Shown: positions 50,765-62,339, counted from the first letter of the stretch. The stretch: DNA of 64,000 nt from Acidaminococcus massiliensis (GCF_900095825.1 NZ_LT608315.1:124001-188000); one strand, 5' to 3'. Numbers and translations are program-made. Notes: a model not told the origin generated them from the sequence alone.

Positions 50765-53700
50765 TTATTTCTCTGCAGGCTGTTCTGCAGGCGTTTCAGC
50801 AGGCGGTTCCTCGCTGACTTCTACCGGGCGGTGGAGTTTCAGCTGGATGTTCCGGTATTTGGGCATGCCCGTACCGGCCGGGATCAGTTTCCCGATGATG
50901 ACGTTTTCTTTCAGGCCCAGTAGCGGATCCACCTTGCCTTTGATGGCAGCATCGGTGAGGTTCCGGGTGGTTTCCTGGAAGGAAGCGGCAGACAGGAAGG
51001 AATCGGTGGCCAGAGAGGCCTTGGTGATCCCCAGCAGGATGGGATGACCGGTAGCCGGCTGTTTCCCTTCGGCCAGCACTTCGTCGTTCTCATCTTCGAA
51101 CTGGGCAATGTCCACCACGGAGCCCGGCAGCATATTGGTATCGCCGGCTTCGTCGATCTTGTACTTCCGCATCATCTGACGGACCATGACTTCCACGTGC
51201 TTGTCGTTGATTTCCACGCCCTGGGACTTGTAGACGCCCAGTACCTGCTGCACCAGATAATGACGGGTAGCGGCAGGGCCGGAGATCCGCAGGATATCAT
51301 GGGGGTTCAGGGAGCCTTCGGTGAGCCGGTCGCCCACTTCTACTTTATCCCCTTCGGCCACATGGATCTTGGCACCGTAAGGAATGTGGTAGGATTCGTC
51401 GGTTCCATCTTCCTTATGGATGATGATGAACCGGCCTTCTTCCTTTTCCTGGATTTCTACGGTACCAGCCACTTCTGTCAGGATACCAGGATGTTTCGGT
51501 TTCCGGGCTTCGAACAATTCTTCGACACGGGGAAGACCTTGGGTGATATCGTCCGCACCAGCAACACCGCCGGTGTGGAAGGTTCTCATGGTCAGCTGGG
51601 TACCCGGTTCGCCGATGGCCTGAGCAGCGATGGTGCCGACGGCTTCGCCCACTTCCACCTTCTTGGCAGTAGCCAGGTTCCGGCCATAGCAGGCACGGCA
51701 GACCCCGAAATGGGATTTGCAGGTCAGTACGGAACGGATCTTAACTTTCTCCCGCAGGTCGGCGATCACATCAGCCATATCTTCGGTGATGTAGTCATTG
51801 ATGTGGTAAATCACTTTGCCATCCTTGTCGGTGATGTCTTCGGCCAAGGTACGGCCCACCAAACGATCCCGCAGGGATTCCAGCACGGTGCTCTTGTTTT
51901 TCCCGGAAGTGATGGCTTCCACATAGACGCCGTCCACTTCATTGTTCCGGATCTTCAGTTCTTTTACGGTCCCGTCTTCCAGGATCTTTTCGATCACGTC
52001 AGCGGTGAACTTGTCGCCAGCCTTGGCCAGGACTTCGTCCTTTTCGTTGACGATGTCTTCTTCCACCTGTTTGTCCAGGAAATGGTGGGTCATATGTTCC
52101 CGGAAAGCACTCTTGACCTTTTCTTCCGGCACGTTGATGGCCAGGGTTTCCGGTTCTTCATTGCTTTCTTCATCGGCCGGATACAGGCTGATTTCCAAGA
52201 TCCGGGCAGCCATCAGACGGTCAAAGACTTCTTCCGTGACCACCGTATCGGCTTCTGCCAGGATGGAATCATCTTCCGGATTCATCACACTGGCGGCCAG
52301 GGTACGTCCCACCACATATTCCTTCAGCTTGTGCTGGCTGGACCCCAGGACGGCCTTGCAGAAACGGGCCCGTTCCCGGACCAGGTTCATGCCGGTCACA
52401 TCGCAGTCGTCTTCCCGGACGATAACGTCCTGGGCAACGTCTACCAGACGGCGGGTCAAATAACCAGAGTCAGCCGTACGCAGTGCAGTATCGGTCAGAC
52501 CTTTCCGAGCACCATGGGAAGAAATGAAGTATTCCAAGATGGTCAGGCCTTCACGGAAGTTGGATTTGATAGGACGGTCGATGATCCGGCCGGAAGGGTC
52601 AGCCATCAGACCGCGCATGCCGGCCAGCTGACGGATCTGCTGCACGTTACCACGGGCACCGGAATTGGCCATCATGTACACAGGGTTGAAAGGATCCATG
52701 GTGTGCTTCATCAGGGCATTGGCCACGTCTTCGGTGGCTTTATCCCAGATGGCGATGACCTTGCGATACCGTTCGTCATCGCTCATGAGACCGCGGTTGA
52801 AGATGGTTTCCACTTTATCTACCTGCTTTTCAGCGGCAGCCAGGATGGAAGCCTTTTCTTTCGGGATCTTGATGTCGGAAGCGGCAATGGACAGGCCGGA
52901 TTTGCAGGCGTTGTCATAGCCCAGCTTCTTGACGATATCCAGCACCCGGGCGGTGCCGAAGTTGCCATAGAGCTTGTGGGCTTTAGCAACCAGACGGCCC
53001 AGTTCTTTCTTATCGATCAGTTTGCCCAGGAGCCAGGTCCCGTCTTCCTGTTTAGAGTAATACCGCATTTCCACAGGCAGTTCGGAGTTGTAGATGATGT
53101 TGCCCATGGAAGTGGTCACCAGGCTTTCGCCCTTGTCGGAGGGTTCCGGGAAGATTTCCGCATTGGGGACCTTCACCTTGATCCGGGCCTGGAGGTCGAT
53201 CACATGGTTAAAGTAAGCCAGACGGGCTTCGTCGAAGCTGATGAACCGGCGGCCTTCCCCTTTGGCCCCATCCTTGAAGATGGTCAGGTAGTAGGCTCCC
53301 AGAACCATATCCTGGGTAGGAACGGTGATGGGTTTCCCGTCTTTGGGTGCCAGGATGTTGTTGACGGACATCATCAGCACCCGGGCTTCTGCCTGGGCTT
53401 CAGCAGACAGCGGCAGATGGACGGCCATCTGGTCCCCGTCGAAGTCGGCGTTGTAAGGGGTGCAGACCAGAGGATGCAGTTTGATGGCCCGGCCTTCGGA
53501 CAGGATCGGTTCGAAAGCCTGGATGCCCAGTCTGTGCAGAGTCGGGGCACGGTTCAGCAGTACAGGATGTTCCTTGATTACATCTTCCAGCACATCCCAG
53601 ACGGCGTTGGTAGCCCGTTCCACCATCCGTTTGGCGCTCTTGATGTTGGTGGCGGCGCCGGTTTCCACCAAGCGCTTCATCACAAAGGGCTTGAACAGTT

Positions 53701-54793
53701 CCAGGGCCATTTCTTTCGGCAGGCCGCACTGGTGCATCTTCATTTCAGGCCCTACCACGATTACGCTACGGCCGGAGTAGTCCACCCGTTTCCCCAGCAG
53801 GTTCTGACGGAAACGGCCCTGCTTCCCTTTCAGCATATCGGACAGGGATTTCAGAGGACGGGTGCCGGGGCCCGTTACGGCACGGCCGCGGCGGCCGTTG
53901 TCGATGAGGGCATCCACGGCTTCCTGGAGCATCCGTTTTTCGTTCCGGACGATGATGTCCGGAGCCTGGAGTTCCTGGAGCCGTTTCAGACGGTTGTTCC
54001 GGTTGATCACCCGGCGGTACAGGTCGTTCAGGTCACTGGTGGCGAACCGGCCGCCATCCAGCTGGACCATGGGGCGCAGGTCGGGAGGGATGACCGGGAT
54101 CACGTCCATGATCATCCATTCCGGTTTGTTGCCGCTCTTCAGGAAAGCCTCGCACACATCCAGCCGGCGGACGATGTTCCGTCTCTTCTGGAGGCTGGTC
54201 TCGGTCTTCAGGGCAGCCCGCAGTTCTTTGGTCAGTTCTTCCACGTTGATTTCATGGAGCAGTTCCTTGATGGCTTCTGCCCCCATGCCCACCCGGAAGG
54301 TAGGACCATATTCATCCAGTTTTTCCTGGTATTCTGCCTCGGTGAGCAGCTGTTTCTTGGTCAGATTGGTGTCGCCCGGATCCAGGACGATGTAGCTGGC
54401 AAAGTACAGGACTTTTTCCAGGGCTCTCTGGCCGATGTCCAGGATGGCACCCATCCGGCAGGGAATCCCCTTGAAGTACCAGATGTGGGAGACAGGAGCG
54501 GCCAATTCGATGGACCCCATCCGGTCACGGCGGACCTTGGAACGGGTGACTTCCACGCCGCATTTGTCGCAGACCACACCCTTGTAGCGGATGCGTTTGT
54601 ACTTGCCGCAGTGGCATTCCCAGTCTTTGGTGGGCCCAAAGATCCGTTCGCAGAATAAGCCGTCCCGTTCCGGTTTCAGGGTTCTATAGTTGATGGTTTC
54701 CGGTTTGGTCACTTCCCCGTGGGACCAGGCTCTGATCTTCTCCGGAGAGGCCAGACCGATTCTCATAGAATGAAATTTATTTACGTCCAACAA
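50765..54793 (-). CDS. rpoC: RNA polymerase beta' subunit
   Basis: Start taken as TTG at 54793, giving [17 protein letters not shown] as in other Firmicutes, with GGAG about nine bases upstream. The 1342-residue protein has the N-terminal zinc finger [20 protein letters not shown], the catalytic [12 protein letters not shown] with the three Mg-binding Asp, the bridge helix region, and the second zinc site [13 protein letters not shown]. The C-terminus ([15 protein letters not shown]) is a short acidic Pro/Glu tail. It lies 16 bases after rpoB in one operon ending at the terminator 50708-50756. Confidence 0.99.
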   Translation of the reverse strand: MLDVNKFHSMRIGLASPEKIRAWSHGEVTKPETINYRTLKPERDGLFCERIFGPTKDWECHCGKYKRIRYKGVVCDKCGVEVTRSKVRRDRMGSIELAAPVSHIWYFKGIPCRMGAILDIGQRALEKVLYFASYIVLDPGDTNLTKKQLLTEAEYQEKLDEYGPTFRVGMGAEAIKELLHEINVEELTKELRAALKTETSLQKRRNIVRRLDVCEAFLKSGNKPEWMIMDVIPVIPPDLRPMVQLDGGRFATSDLNDLYRRVINRNNRLKRLQELQAPDIIVRNEKRMLQEAVDALIDNGRRGRAVTGPGTRPLKSLSDMLKGKQGRFRQNLLGKRVDYSGRSVIVVGPEMKMHQCGLPKEMALELFKPFVMKRLVETGAATNIKSAKRMVERATNAVWDVLEDVIKEHPVLLNRAPTLHRLGIQAFEPILSEGRAIKLHPLVCTPYNADFDGDQMAVHLPLSAEAQAEARVLMMSVNNILAPKDGKPITVPTQDMVLGAYYLTIFKDGAKGEGRRFISFDEARLAYFNHVIDLQARIKVKVPNAEIFPEPSDKGESLVTTSMGNIIYNSELPVEMRYYSKQEDGTWLLGKLIDKKELGRLVAKAHKLYGNFGTARVLDIVKKLGYDNACKSGLSIAASDIKIPKEKASILAAAEKQVDKVETIFNRGLMSDDERYRKVIAIWDKATEDVANALMKHTMDPFNPVYMMANSGARGNVQQIRQLAGMRGLMADPSGRIIDRPIKSNFREGLTILEYFISSHGARKGLTDTALRTADSGYLTRRLVDVAQDVIVREDDCDVTGMNLVRERARFCKAVLGSSQHKLKEYVVGRTLAASVMNPEDDSILAEADTVVTEEVFDRLMAARILEISLYPADEESNEEPETLAINVPEEKVKSAFREHMTHHFLDKQVEEDIVNEKDEVLAKAGDKFTADVIEKILEDGTVKELKIRNNEVDGVYVEAITSGKNKSTVLESLRDRLVGRTLAEDITDKDGKVIYHINDYITEDMADVIADLREKVKIRSVLTCKSHFGVCRACYGRNLATAKKVEVGEAVGTIAAQAIGEPGTQLTMRTFHTGGVAGADDITQGLPRVEELFEARKPKHPGILTEVAGTVEIQEKEEGRFIIIHKEDGTDESYHIPYGAKIHVAEGDKVEVGDRLTEGSLNPHDILRISGPAATRHYLVQQVLGVYKSQGVEINDKHVEVMVRQMMRKYKIDEAGDTNMLPGSVVDIAQFEDENDEVLAEGKQPATGHPILLGITKASLATDSFLSAASFQETTRNLTDAAIKGKVDPLLGLKENVIIGKLIPAGTGMPKYRNIQLKLHRPVEVSEEPPAETPAEQPAEK

Positions 54794-54809
54794 GAGCACT
54801 CACTCCTTC

Positions 54810-57800
54810 CTACTCTGCATCAGACCCGTTGTCATCGCTGTCATCATGGGAATCGTCCAGATCCATATTCCCGATATCGGCAATCACATCGAAGTCGCTG
54901 CCTTCCGGCTGGTCTTCATCCGGGCTCAGTTCTTCTTCACCATTCTGGGCAGGGTTCTCCTCCCCTACATTGGCTGCCGTATGGGGAGCCTTATTGGCCA
55001 TGTCCATATCCAGCTCTCTGGCAATGTCACCCATTCCGATATCTTCGTCTTCGTCATCCAGATCGATTTCGTCATCGTCTTCATCCAGCACCTGGATATC
55101 CAAGCCGATGCTCTGCATTTCCTTCACCAGTACCTTGAAGGATTCAGGCACCCCCGGTTCAGGGATGTTTTCGCCCTTCACGATGGCTTCATAGGCTTTC
55201 ACACGGCCTACCACGTCATCGGACTTGACGGTAAGGATTTCCTGCAGGGTATAAGCAGCCCCGTATGCTTCCAGGGCCCACACTTCCATTTCCCCGAATC
55301 TCTGGCCGCCGAACTGGGCTTTACCACCCAGAGGCTGCTGGGTAACCAGGGAGTACGGACCGGTAGACCGGGCATGGATCTTGTCCGCCACCAGATGGTG
55401 GAGTTTCAGGTAGTAGATGCAGCCCACGGTGACCGGGTTGTCGAAAGGTTCCCCAGTACGGCCGTCGTACAGTGTGGTCTTTCCACTGGGATCCACTCCA
55501 GCCAGCTGCAGGGTCTTTTCCATATCGTCTTCCCGGGCGGAATCGAATACGGGCACAGCCACCGGCACCGCATGGTCCACAGTTTCCGGCATGCCGTACT
55601 TGTCCACATCGTAGCCGGCTTCTTTCAGCTCGCCTGCCAATTTCGGGTCTCCGGATTCGATCCGCATCCCCAGGGCACAGGCAGCCCAGCCCAAATGGGC
55701 TTCTAGGATCTGCCCGATGTTCATACGGGAAGGTACGCCCAGAGGGTTCAGTACGATCTGGACCGGTTCGCCGTTGGGCAGGAAGGGCATGTCTTCCCGA
55801 GGCATGATCCGGGAGACAACACCCTTGTTCCCGTGACGGCCTGCCATCTTGTCCCCTTCGCTGATTTTCCGTTTCTGGACAATGTGGACACGGACCTGCT
55901 TGCTGACGCCAGGAGGCAGTTCGTCCCCGTTTTCCCGGGTGAAGATCTGCACGCTGACGATGATCCCGGATTCCCCGTGGGGCACCCGCAGGGAGCTGTC
56001 CCGGACTTCCCGGGCCTTTTCGGCAAAGATGGCCCGGATCAGTCGTTCTTCTGCGCTCAGTTCCGTCTCCCCTTTAGGCGTGACTTTCCCTACCAGGATA
56101 TCTCCCGGACGGACTTCCGCACCGATGCGGATGATTCCATCCTCATCCAGGTCCTTCAGGGCTTCTTCCGAAACGTTGGGGATATCCCGGGTGATTTCTT
56201 CCGGTCCCAGTTTGGTATCCCGGGCATCGCAGTTGTATTCTTCGATATGGATGGAGGTGAAGACATCTTCCTTCACCAGGTCTTCGCTGAGGAGTACAGC
56301 ATCTTCGTAGTTGTAGCCTTCCCAAGGCATGTAAGCCGCAATGGCATTGCGGCCCAGGGCCAGTTCGCCGTGATCCGTGGCAGGCCCATCAGCCAGCACC
56401 TGTCCTTCTTCCACCTTGTCCCCCTTGAATACGATGGGACGCTGGTTCACGCAGGTGCTCTGGTTGGAGCGTTTGAATTTCAGTACGTTGTATTCATCTA
56501 CACCGGCGCCGTCGGCCCGGGTCACGATGATCTTGTCGCCGCTGACATATTTCACTGTCCCAGCGTGTTTGGCCAGGATGCAGACCCCGGAGTCCACGGC
56601 CACTTTGTATTCCATCCCGGTCCCTACCACAGGAGCTTTAGGGTTCAGCAGAGGCACGGCCTGCCGCTGCATGTTGGCCCCCATCAGGGCACGGTTGGCA
56701 TCGTCGTTTTCCAGGAAAGGAATCAGAGCTGCTGCGATGGACATAACCTGTTTCGGGGATACGTCCATGAAATCTACCCGGCTGGGAGGAATGGACAGTA
56801 CGTCGTTCCGTTCCCGGCAGGTTACGTGGCTGTTGACGAAGGTCCCGTCATCGTTCAAAGGTTCGTTGGCCTGTGCCACGATGTAATTATCTTCTTCATC
56901 TGCCGTCATGTAGACGATTTCGTTGGTGACTTTGCAAGTCTTCTTGTCTACTTTCCGGTAAGGGGTTTCGATGAAGCCATACCGGTTCACCACCCCGTAA
57001 GCAGCCAGGGACCCGATCAGACCGATGTTGGGGCCTTCAGGGGTTTCAATAGGACACATACGGCCATAGTGGGAAACGTGTACGTCACGGACTTCATAGC
57101 CGGCTCTTTCCCGGGACAGACCGCCGGGCCCCAGCGCGGACAGACGGCGTTTATGGGTCAGTTCCGCCAGAGGGTTGTTCTGATCCATGAACTGGGACAG
57201 CTGGCTGCTGCCGAAGAATTCCTTCACAGCGGCTACCACGGGACGGATGTTGATCAGGGCCTGGGGCGTGATCACATCGGCATCCTGGAGGGTCATCCGT
57301 TCCCGGATCACCCGTTCCATACGGCTCAGGCCGATCCGGAACTGATTCTGGAGCAGTTCGCCCACGCAGCGGACACGCCGGTTGCCCAAATGGTCGATAT
57401 CGTCCTTGCCTTCCATGCCATCGATGACATTCAGCAGATAGGCGAAAGAAGCGATCACATCGGCGGGCGTGATGACCCGGACGGAAGCATCGATATCTTT
57501 GGTGACAATGATCCGTTCCGGTTTTTCCTGGTATTTCACCCAGACTTCTGCATAGCCGGGCTGGCTGTAGATGCCGCTCTGTTCCAGCTTGTCGATTTCT
57601 TCGTCCCCGATGATGGTGCCGGCCGGCAGGACCACTTCGCCCTGGCTGCCGTCAGGATTTTCGAAAGCGATGGGAGAAGTCAGTTCCTTACCCAGGAGAC
57701 GCTGGCGCCACCCCAGTTTCTTATTGACCTTATAGCGGCCCACATTGGCCAGATCATACCGCCGGTTGTCAGAGAAGATGTTCTTGATCAGCTGGGCGGC

Positions 57801-58544
57801 ATTTTCCAAGTTGGCCGGTTCGCCCGGACGCAGTTTCCGGTAGATTTCCAGCAGGGCATCGTCTTCATTTTTGGTGGTATCCTTGGCCAGGGTCGCTACC
57901 AAGAAAGGATGTTCTCCGAATGTCCGGATGATATCATCATTGGTAGGCAGTCCCATTACCCGGAGCAGCGCCGTAGCCGGCAGTTTCCGGGTCCGGTCCA
58001 CACGGGCGTAGATGATGTCGTTCAGGTCGGTTTCATATTCGATCCAGGCACCCCGGTTGGGGATCACGGTGGTCCCATATAGGAATTTCCCCATAGGATC
58101 CATGTCTTTGGCGTAGTAGACTCCCGGAGAACGGACCAGCTGGCTGACAATGACACGTTCCGCCCCGTTGATGACGAAGGTACCGGTATCGGTCATCAGA
58201 GGGAAATCCCCCATGAAAACAGTGGATTCCTTGATTTCTCCCGTATCCTTGTACAGCAGGCGGACATCCACGTTCAACGGTGCCGCATAAGTGGCATCCT
58301 TTTCCTTGCAGGTCTCGATGTCATACTTGGGATCGCCAATGGTGAAGTTTTCAAAACTCAGTTCCAGGTTATCCGTAAAATCTTTGATAGGAGAAACATC
58401 CTTGAAAACGTCATGCAGCCCTTCTCTTATGAACCACTCATAAGATTTTCTCTGCAAGTCGATCAGATGAGGCATTTTCAGGACTTCTTTGATCCGAGCA
58501 TAACTGTACCGGATGCGGTCGCCATTATGAACCGGCTTAAACAT
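54810..58544 (-). CDS. rpoB: RNA polymerase beta subunit
   Basis: Start at ATG 58544 (GGAG about eleven bases upstream). The 1244-residue protein has all expected regions, including [31 protein letters not shown], in which the residues that change in rifampicin resistance (Asp, His and Ser of DQN, THKRR and LSALG) are wild type. [22 protein letters not shown] and the C-terminal [12 protein letters not shown] follow. The last about 90 residues are a strongly acidic extension ([15 protein letters not shown] and later [13 protein letters not shown]) of the sort seen in some Firmicutes. No rplJL genes precede it; its own leader is at 58545-58781. Confidence 0.99.
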   Translation of the reverse strand: MFKPVHNGDRIRYSYARIKEVLKMPHLIDLQRKSYEWFIREGLHDVFKDVSPIKDFTDNLELSFENFTIGDPKYDIETCKEKDATYAAPLNVDVRLLYKDTGEIKESTVFMGDFPLMTDTGTFVINGAERVIVSQLVRSPGVYYAKDMDPMGKFLYGTTVIPNRGAWIEYETDLNDIIYARVDRTRKLPATALLRVMGLPTNDDIIRTFGEHPFLVATLAKDTTKNEDDALLEIYRKLRPGEPANLENAAQLIKNIFSDNRRYDLANVGRYKVNKKLGWRQRLLGKELTSPIAFENPDGSQGEVVLPAGTIIGDEEIDKLEQSGIYSQPGYAEVWVKYQEKPERIIVTKDIDASVRVITPADVIASFAYLLNVIDGMEGKDDIDHLGNRRVRCVGELLQNQFRIGLSRMERVIRERMTLQDADVITPQALINIRPVVAAVKEFFGSSQLSQFMDQNNPLAELTHKRRLSALGPGGLSRERAGYEVRDVHVSHYGRMCPIETPEGPNIGLIGSLAAYGVVNRYGFIETPYRKVDKKTCKVTNEIVYMTADEEDNYIVAQANEPLNDDGTFVNSHVTCRERNDVLSIPPSRVDFMDVSPKQVMSIAAALIPFLENDDANRALMGANMQRQAVPLLNPKAPVVGTGMEYKVAVDSGVCILAKHAGTVKYVSGDKIIVTRADGAGVDEYNVLKFKRSNQSTCVNQRPIVFKGDKVEEGQVLADGPATDHGELALGRNAIAAYMPWEGYNYEDAVLLSEDLVKEDVFTSIHIEEYNCDARDTKLGPEEITRDIPNVSEEALKDLDEDGIIRIGAEVRPGDILVGKVTPKGETELSAEERLIRAIFAEKAREVRDSSLRVPHGESGIIVSVQIFTRENGDELPPGVSKQVRVHIVQKRKISEGDKMAGRHGNKGVVSRIMPREDMPFLPNGEPVQIVLNPLGVPSRMNIGQILEAHLGWAACALGMRIESGDPKLAGELKEAGYDVDKYGMPETVDHAVPVAVPVFDSAREDDMEKTLQLAGVDPSGKTTLYDGRTGEPFDNPVTVGCIYYLKLHHLVADKIHARSTGPYSLVTQQPLGGKAQFGGQRFGEMEVWALEAYGAAYTLQEILTVKSDDVVGRVKAYEAIVKGENIPEPGVPESFKVLVKEMQSIGLDIQVLDEDDDEIDLDDEDEDIGMGDIARELDMDMANKAPHTAANVGEENPAQNGEEELSPDEDQPEGSDFDVIADIGNMDLDDSHDDSDDNGSDAE

Positions 58545-58606
58545 GTGGTCTCTCACTCCTTTTCTCTAGGCAGGTGTTCGAAGAAAGTACTAAGAATCTA
58601 TTACAC

Positions 58607-58651
58607 AAAAAAAACAAGGCAGTCAACACAATCAAGATTGATCAGCCTTGT
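58607..58651 (-). terminator. Attenuator-like intrinsic terminator in the rpoBC leader
   Basis: ACAAGGC (58645-58651) pairs with GCCTTGT (58614-58620), with an inner CAAT/ATTG stem, followed by eight T. It lies about 65 bases before the rpoB start and about 125 bases after a TATAAT, so it can only be read as a conditional terminator of rpoBC or as the end of transcripts from the 58833 gene. Confidence 0.65.
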
Positions 58652-58677
58652 ATCCTGCAATGTCTCTCAGTCAGCAT
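58642..58677 (-). CDS. Possible 11-residue leader peptide of rpoBC
   Basis: ATG at 58677 has AGGAGAGGAG six bases upstream and reads MLTERHCRIQG-stop, with TGA immediately following the ascending arm of the attenuator stem. GTGCTC at about 58726-58731 can pair with GAGCAC of the ribosome site (58681-58686), and CTCAGT with ACTGAG, giving alternative folds. Coding is inferred from position only. Confidence 0.4.
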   Translation of the reverse strand: MLTERHCRIQG

Positions 58678-58775
58678 TTCGTGCTCCTCTCCTCACTTGA
58701 GCGGGAACGCGATGTCCAACCACTGAGCACTCGCGAAACCTATATATCCTGCTTTAGCAAACTTCATGGACGATA

Positions 58776-58781
58776 ATTATA
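58776..58781 (-). promoter_or_regulatory. Candidate -10 of rpoBC
   Basis: TATAAT on the minus strand within A+T-rich sequence; several overlapping TATA-like boxes exist and no -35 is convincing. Would give a leader of about 225 bases. Confidence 0.45.
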
Positions 58782-58832
58782 TCATATAATATGGCTTTTC
58801 GCTTATTTAATATGTAAACTTTATGTGAATTT

Positions 58833-59219
58833 TTAATGAAATTTCTTTCCATCCCGGATCAGGCAGTTCCATTCCGGACGGTCCAGTGCCAGCCGGATCA
58901 CCGTCACCAACCCATAATTGGAATTGTACCGGTAGAAGATCAGGAACCGGCCGGCAGGGTAGCACCGGATCCCTTCCAGATCCAACAGGGAATCCTGGGC
59001 ATTGGCGGCCACTTTGGGGAACGTTTCCACTTCTTTCAGTACCCGGTCCAGTTCAGCCAGTTCTTCCCGGCTGCAGCAGGCTTCCGCTGCTTTCCGGTCC
59101 CGGAGGGCTTCCTGGGTAGATACCAGGTTTCCCTGGGCATCCGGCATATCTTCCTGTTCCAGGCTTTTCAGTCCCTGGGCCGCAAAAGCCCGAGCCTGTT
59201 CCCGCATGGCTTCATCCAT
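58833..59219 (-). CDS. Small protein with a RelE/ParE-like C-terminal half
   Basis: A 128-residue cytoplasmic protein. About residues 40-75 are helical (AACCSREELAELDRVL-like) and 80-120 read GIRCYPAGRFLIFYRYNSN followed by VTVIRLALDRPEW, the strand pattern and Arg placing of RelE/ParE toxins (R...YLIFYR...V.V.R...R.W). No antitoxin gene adjoins it; the first about 40 residues are a separate helical segment. It lies after the L27 terminator and before the rpoB leader. A toxin role is only a suggestion. Confidence 0.5.
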   Translation of the reverse strand: MDEAMREQARAFAAQGLKSLEQEDMPDAQGNLVSTQEALRDRKAAEACCSREELAELDRVLKEVETFPKVAANAQDSLLDLEGIRCYPAGRFLIFYRYNSNYGLVTVIRLALDRPEWNCLIRDGKKFH

Positions 59220-59239
59220 CTTCTTTCCATCCTTCCATG

Positions 59240-59269
59240 AAAAAAGAGCTGCCGCAAAGCGACAGCCCT
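59240..59269 (-). terminator. Terminator of the rplU-prp-rpmA operon
   Basis: GGGCTGTCGC / GCGGCAGCTC-type stem with TTT loop, followed by six T on the minus strand. Confidence 0.88.
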
Positions 59270-59277
59270 TTGGGTCT

Positions 59278-59568
59278 TTAAGCTTCGGCTTCCACCGGAT
59301 AAACGCTGATGGTACGGCGATCCTTGCCCCATCTTTCGAAAGCGACCTTACCGGCTACTTTTGCATAGATGGTGTAGTCCTTGCCCATGCCAACGTTCTG
59401 ACCCATGTGGAAACGGGTGCCGCGCTGACGGACGATGATGGAGCCGGCAGTTACCAGCTGACCGTCATGGGCTTTGGTCCCCATGCGCTGTGCGTTGGAA
59501 TCACGGCCGTTGTGGGTAGAACCGGACCCTTTCTTATGAGCGTGTAATTGAAGGATTAATTCGAACAC
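59278..59568 (-). CDS. rpmA: 50S ribosomal protein L27 with Prp-cleavable N-terminus
   Basis: Start set at GTG 59568, eight bases after AGGAGG; the first residues then read [21 protein letters not shown]. In Firmicutes L27 carries a short N-terminal extension ending in a LQFFA-like motif that the protease Prp removes before the essential KKG N-terminus reaches the peptidyl-transferase centre. Here the motif is LQLHA. The body ([33 protein letters not shown]) is standard. prp lies directly upstream. Confidence 0.96.
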   Translation of the reverse strand: MFELILQLHAHKKGSGSTHNGRDSNAQRMGTKAHDGQLVTAGSIIVRQRGTRFHMGQNVGMGKDYTIYAKVAGKVAFERWGKDRRTISVYPVEAEA

Positions 59569-59573
59569 GATGT

Positions 59574-59903
59574 TCACCTCCTGTGTTCCTTGATCATGAG
59601 ATAATCCTGGGAATAAGTCTTCTGGAGATGGCGCAGGCCGCAGACCATGGTCTTGAGGACTGCATCCGTCTTTGCATCGGGCTCATCCACCAGTCTTACC
59701 GCCAAGCTGCCGTCTTCCTGGTCAATGGAGTAGTCCACCTTCCGGTGGAGGACTTCGTTGAGGCCATTGGCGGCCACCTGGGTATTCAGGGATACAGCAT
59801 AGCAGACTTCGTCGAACCCTTCCGGGCTGTACTCCGCATGCCCCGATACTCTGTACCGCCTGATCCTGCCATGCCGATTGTAGTAGATATCTACGGCAAT
59901 CAT
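59574..59903 (-). CDS. prp: Ribosomal-processing cysteine protease Prp
   Basis: A 109-residue protein with the Prp catalytic pair H22 in SGHAEYS and C34 in [13 protein letters not shown]. It cleaves the N-terminal extension of L27. The gene sits between rplU and rpmA as in nearly all Firmicutes that have the L27 extension; its stop TGA is inside the AGGAGGTGA ribosome site of rpmA. Confidence 0.95.
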   Translation of the reverse strand: MIAVDIYYNRHGRIRRYRVSGHAEYSPEGFDEVCYAVSLNTQVAANGLNEVLHRKVDYSIDQEDGSLAVRLVDEPDAKTDAVLKTMVCGLRHLQKTYSQDYLMIKEHRR

Positions 59904-59906
59904 GGC

Positions 59907-60218
59907 TTATGCTTCGATAGAAGTGATTTCAACCTGGGTGAACGGCTGACGATGACCCTGGCGTTTCCGATAGTTGGATTTTGCTCTGTATTTGAAAACA
60001 AAGATCTTGTCGGCTTTGCCCTGTTTGGCAACCTTGGCGGTCACCTTGGCACCGGCTACGGTAGGAGCCCCTACTTTCACATCGCCATCGTTGACAATAG
60101 TCAGGACTTCATCAAAAACGACTTCCTGGCCTTCTTCAACGTTCAGTTTTTCAACGTTCAGTACATCGCCTTCGCTGACGCGGTACTGTTTGCCACCTGT
60201 ACGGATAATAGCGTACAT
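59907..60218 (-). CDS. rplU: 50S ribosomal protein L21
   Basis: A 103-residue L21: [18 protein letters not shown] at the start, then [15 protein letters not shown] and [31 protein letters not shown] with the C-terminal rRNA-binding signature. Start at ATG 60218 with GGGAGG seven bases before it. First gene of rplU-prp-rpmA, preceded by a leader of about 105 bases. Confidence 0.98.
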   Translation of the reverse strand: MYAIIRTGGKQYRVSEGDVLNVEKLNVEEGQEVVFDEVLTIVNDGDVKVGAPTVAGAKVTAKVAKQGKADKIFVFKYRAKSNYRKRQGHRQPFTQVEITSIEA

Positions 60219-60325
60219 ATTCTGCACCTCCCTCATTCCAAGACTCGCCGAATACGGTAAACTCCTTCCGGAGTTTTTCAGGACCTCTCCGGGCGGTAGT
60301 GCCAAATTCACATTCAGCCTTGCTA
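60219..60325 (-). ncRNA. Candidate L21 leader RNA
   Basis: The rplU leader contains an AAACTCC-GGAA-GGAGTTT tetraloop hairpin and GC-rich flanks (CGCCCGGAGAGG, CGGCGAGTCTTGG). Position and length fit the known Firmicute L21 leader, thought to give autoregulation by the ribosomal protein. Match to the family is by position and general form only. Confidence 0.45.
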
Positions 60326-60354
60326 GTATACTATAAGATGCCGAAAAAAGCAAG
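60326..60354 (-). promoter_or_regulatory. Promoter of rplU-prp-rpmA
   Basis: -35 TTGCTT (60349-60354), 17-base spacer, -10 TATACT (60326-60331). Confidence 0.75.
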
Positions 60355-60431
60355 GTTTTCTTTCTGGATGGTTCCTTTTCCAGCTTTAGGAAGCAGCAAT
60401 TTTTCCTGTATTCCTGGGCTGGGAAACATGC

Positions 60432-60437
60432 TATAAT
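60432..60437 (+). promoter_or_regulatory. -10 element of the pot operon
   Basis: TATAAT on the plus strand about 40 bases before potA; the -35 is weak. Divergent from the rplU promoter about 80 bases away. Confidence 0.5.
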
Positions 60438-60477
60438 ATTTGAATTGCAAACCAAAGAAAGGTCGTGGGAATCAAAG

Positions 60478-61482
60478 ATGAAAGAAATGATTCGTCTGAT
60501 GGGGATCACCAAAGAATTTGAAGATGAGCTGATCATCCCCACTCTCAATCTGACTATCTACGACGGGGAATTCGTGACCCTTTTAGGCCCCTCCGGCTGC
60601 GGGAAGACCACCATGCTGCGCATGATTGCCGGTCTGGAAACGCCCACCCAGGGCCATATTTTTTTGGATAACGAAGACGTCACCCACCTGGCGCCCTACA
60701 AACGGAATGTGAATATGGTGTTCCAGCACTATGCCCTCTTTCCCCACATGACGGTGGAAGAAAATATCCGTTTCGGACTGCTGATGAAAAAAGTTCCCCG
60801 CAAAGAGCAGCAGAAACGGATCGCCGATGTGCTGCAGCTGACCCAGCTGGAAGAGCTCCGATATCGGAAGCCTCAGCAGATGAGCGGCGGGCAGCAGCAG
60901 CGGGTGGCCATCGCCCGTGCCTTGGTCAACAATCCCAAGGTCCTGCTGCTGGACGAACCTTTGGGTGCCCTGGACTACAAACTCCGGAAGACCATGCAGC
61001 TGGAGCTGCGGAATCTTCAGCAGAGGCTGGGCATCACTTTCATCTACGTAACCCACGACCAGGAAGAAGCCCTGACCATGAGCGACCGGGTCATCATCGT
61101 CAACGGCGGCCGGATCGAACAGGATGATCCGCCGGCCAGGATCTACCAGTATCCTCGGAGCCGGTTCGCCGCCAGCTTCATCGGAGAAAACAACTTCTTC
61201 CCCCTTCCGGATGATGACAGCCGGCTGCTGTCCGTGCGGCCTCAGTTCATCAATGTCTGTGCCTTGGATGACAAGGAAAGGAAAGGACCGGAGCCCTTCC
61301 ATACCGGGACCATCGAACAGATCCTGTTCTGCGGGACGTTCGACAAACTGTTCATCCGCCTGGATGACTCCCGGGATATGGTCACTGCCTACCAATATTA
61401 TGAAGATTATCGGAAATGGTCTGTAGAAGACCGGGTAGGGATCTGGTGGAACACCCAAGACGGTGTCCAGGTGACGAAATGA
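60478..61482 (+). CDS. potA: Spermidine/putrescine ABC transporter ATPase PotA
   Basis: Start taken as ATG 60478; another ATG nine bases on is possible. The 334-residue ABC ATPase has GPSGCGKTT (Walker A), [17 protein letters not shown] (Q-loop), [15 protein letters not shown] (signature), [12 protein letters not shown] (Walker B) and THDQEEAL (switch His). The C-terminal about 100 residues form a TOBE-like regulatory domain, shorter than in E. coli PotA. Order potA-B-C-D with overlapping junctions matches polyamine importers. Confidence 0.93.
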   Translation: MKEMIRLMGITKEFEDELIIPTLNLTIYDGEFVTLLGPSGCGKTTMLRMIAGLETPTQGHIFLDNEDVTHLAPYKRNVNMVFQHYALFPHMTVEENIRFGLLMKKVPRKEQQKRIADVLQLTQLEELRYRKPQQMSGGQQQRVAIARALVNNPKVLLLDEPLGALDYKLRKTMQLELRNLQQRLGITFIYVTHDQEEALTMSDRVIIVNGGRIEQDDPPARIYQYPRSRFAASFIGENNFFPLPDDDSRLLSVRPQFINVCALDDKERKGPEPFHTGTIEQILFCGTFDKLFIRLDDSRDMVTAYQYYEDYRKWSVEDRVGIWWNTQDGVQVTK

Positions 61483-62339
61483 GACGGGGCAAACTGCTGG
61501 TGCTTCCGGCCATGGGATGGCTGGGGCTTTTCTTTGCCCTGCCGCTCCTGATTGTGGTGGTGGTTTCCTTTGCTTCCCGGACGGCCTACGGACAGGTGGT
61601 CTTCCAATGGAACTTGGAAAACTACCTCCGCTTCCTGGAACCCTTGTACCTGAAGATCTTCGCCTTTACTCTGGGGACCGCATTTATCACCACACTCTGG
61701 ACTTTTGCCATGGGGTATCCGGTAGCCTATACCATCGCCATGATCCTGCCCAAAAAATGGCAGCAGGCCGGGATCATCCTGGTGATGATCCCTTTCTGGA
61801 TCAATTTCCTGATCCGTTCCTATTCCTGGGTCATCATCCTGCGTGCCCAAGGGCTGGTCAACACCTTCCTGCTCCATTTCGGGTTCATCGAAAAGCCCCT
61901 GGGGCTCCTATACAACAATACGGCCGTCCTCCTGGGCATGGTCTACGGCCTGCTCCCCTTTATGGTCCTGCCCATCTATGTTTCTCTGGAACAGATGGAT
62001 AAACGGCTGCTGGAAGCGGCCAGTGATCTGGGAGCTTCTCCCTTCACTGCCTTCCGGAAGATCACCCTGCCCCTGACTCTGCCGGGAGTAGCAGCCGGAT
62101 CCATCCTGGTTTTCATCTCTTCTTTGGGGATGTTCGTAGTCCCGGACATCATGGGAGGTGCCAAGAGTTCCCTGATGGGCAATGTGATCCAGAACCAGTT
62201 CCTGGCGGCCCGGGACTGGCCTTTCGGTTCTGCACTTTCCATCATCCTGGCACTTCTGTCCTTGGTGATGATCATCCTGTACTACAAGGCCTTGGAAGCC
62301 CAGAAAGGAGGGAAGCAGCATGAAGAAAAACTGGCGTAG
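61479..62339 (+). CDS. potB: Polyamine ABC transporter permease PotB
   Basis: Start at ATG 61479 overlapping the potA stop by four bases (ATGA). The 286-residue permease has six hydrophobic segments, starting [22 protein letters not shown], and the EAA loop [27 protein letters not shown] that docks on the ATPase. [25 protein letters not shown] is typical of PotB. It forms the membrane channel with PotC. Confidence 0.95.
   Translation: MRRGKLLVLPAMGWLGLFFALPLLIVVVVSFASRTAYGQVVFQWNLENYLRFLEPLYLKIFAFTLGTAFITTLWTFAMGYPVAYTIAMILPKKWQQAGIILVMIPFWINFLIRSYSWVIILRAQGLVNTFLLHFGFIEKPLGLLYNNTAVLLGMVYGLLPFMVLPIYVSLEQMDKRLLEAASDLGASPFTAFRKITLPLTLPGVAAGSILVFISSLGMFVVPDIMGGAKSSLMGNVIQNQFLAARDWPFGSALSIILALLSLVMIILYYKALEAQKGGKQHEEKLA

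Noticed and set aside
51044-54658. A 1204-codon plus-strand open frame opposite rpoC
   Set aside because: Antisense shadow of a highly biased conserved gene; the same occurs opposite rpoB at 55833-58082.
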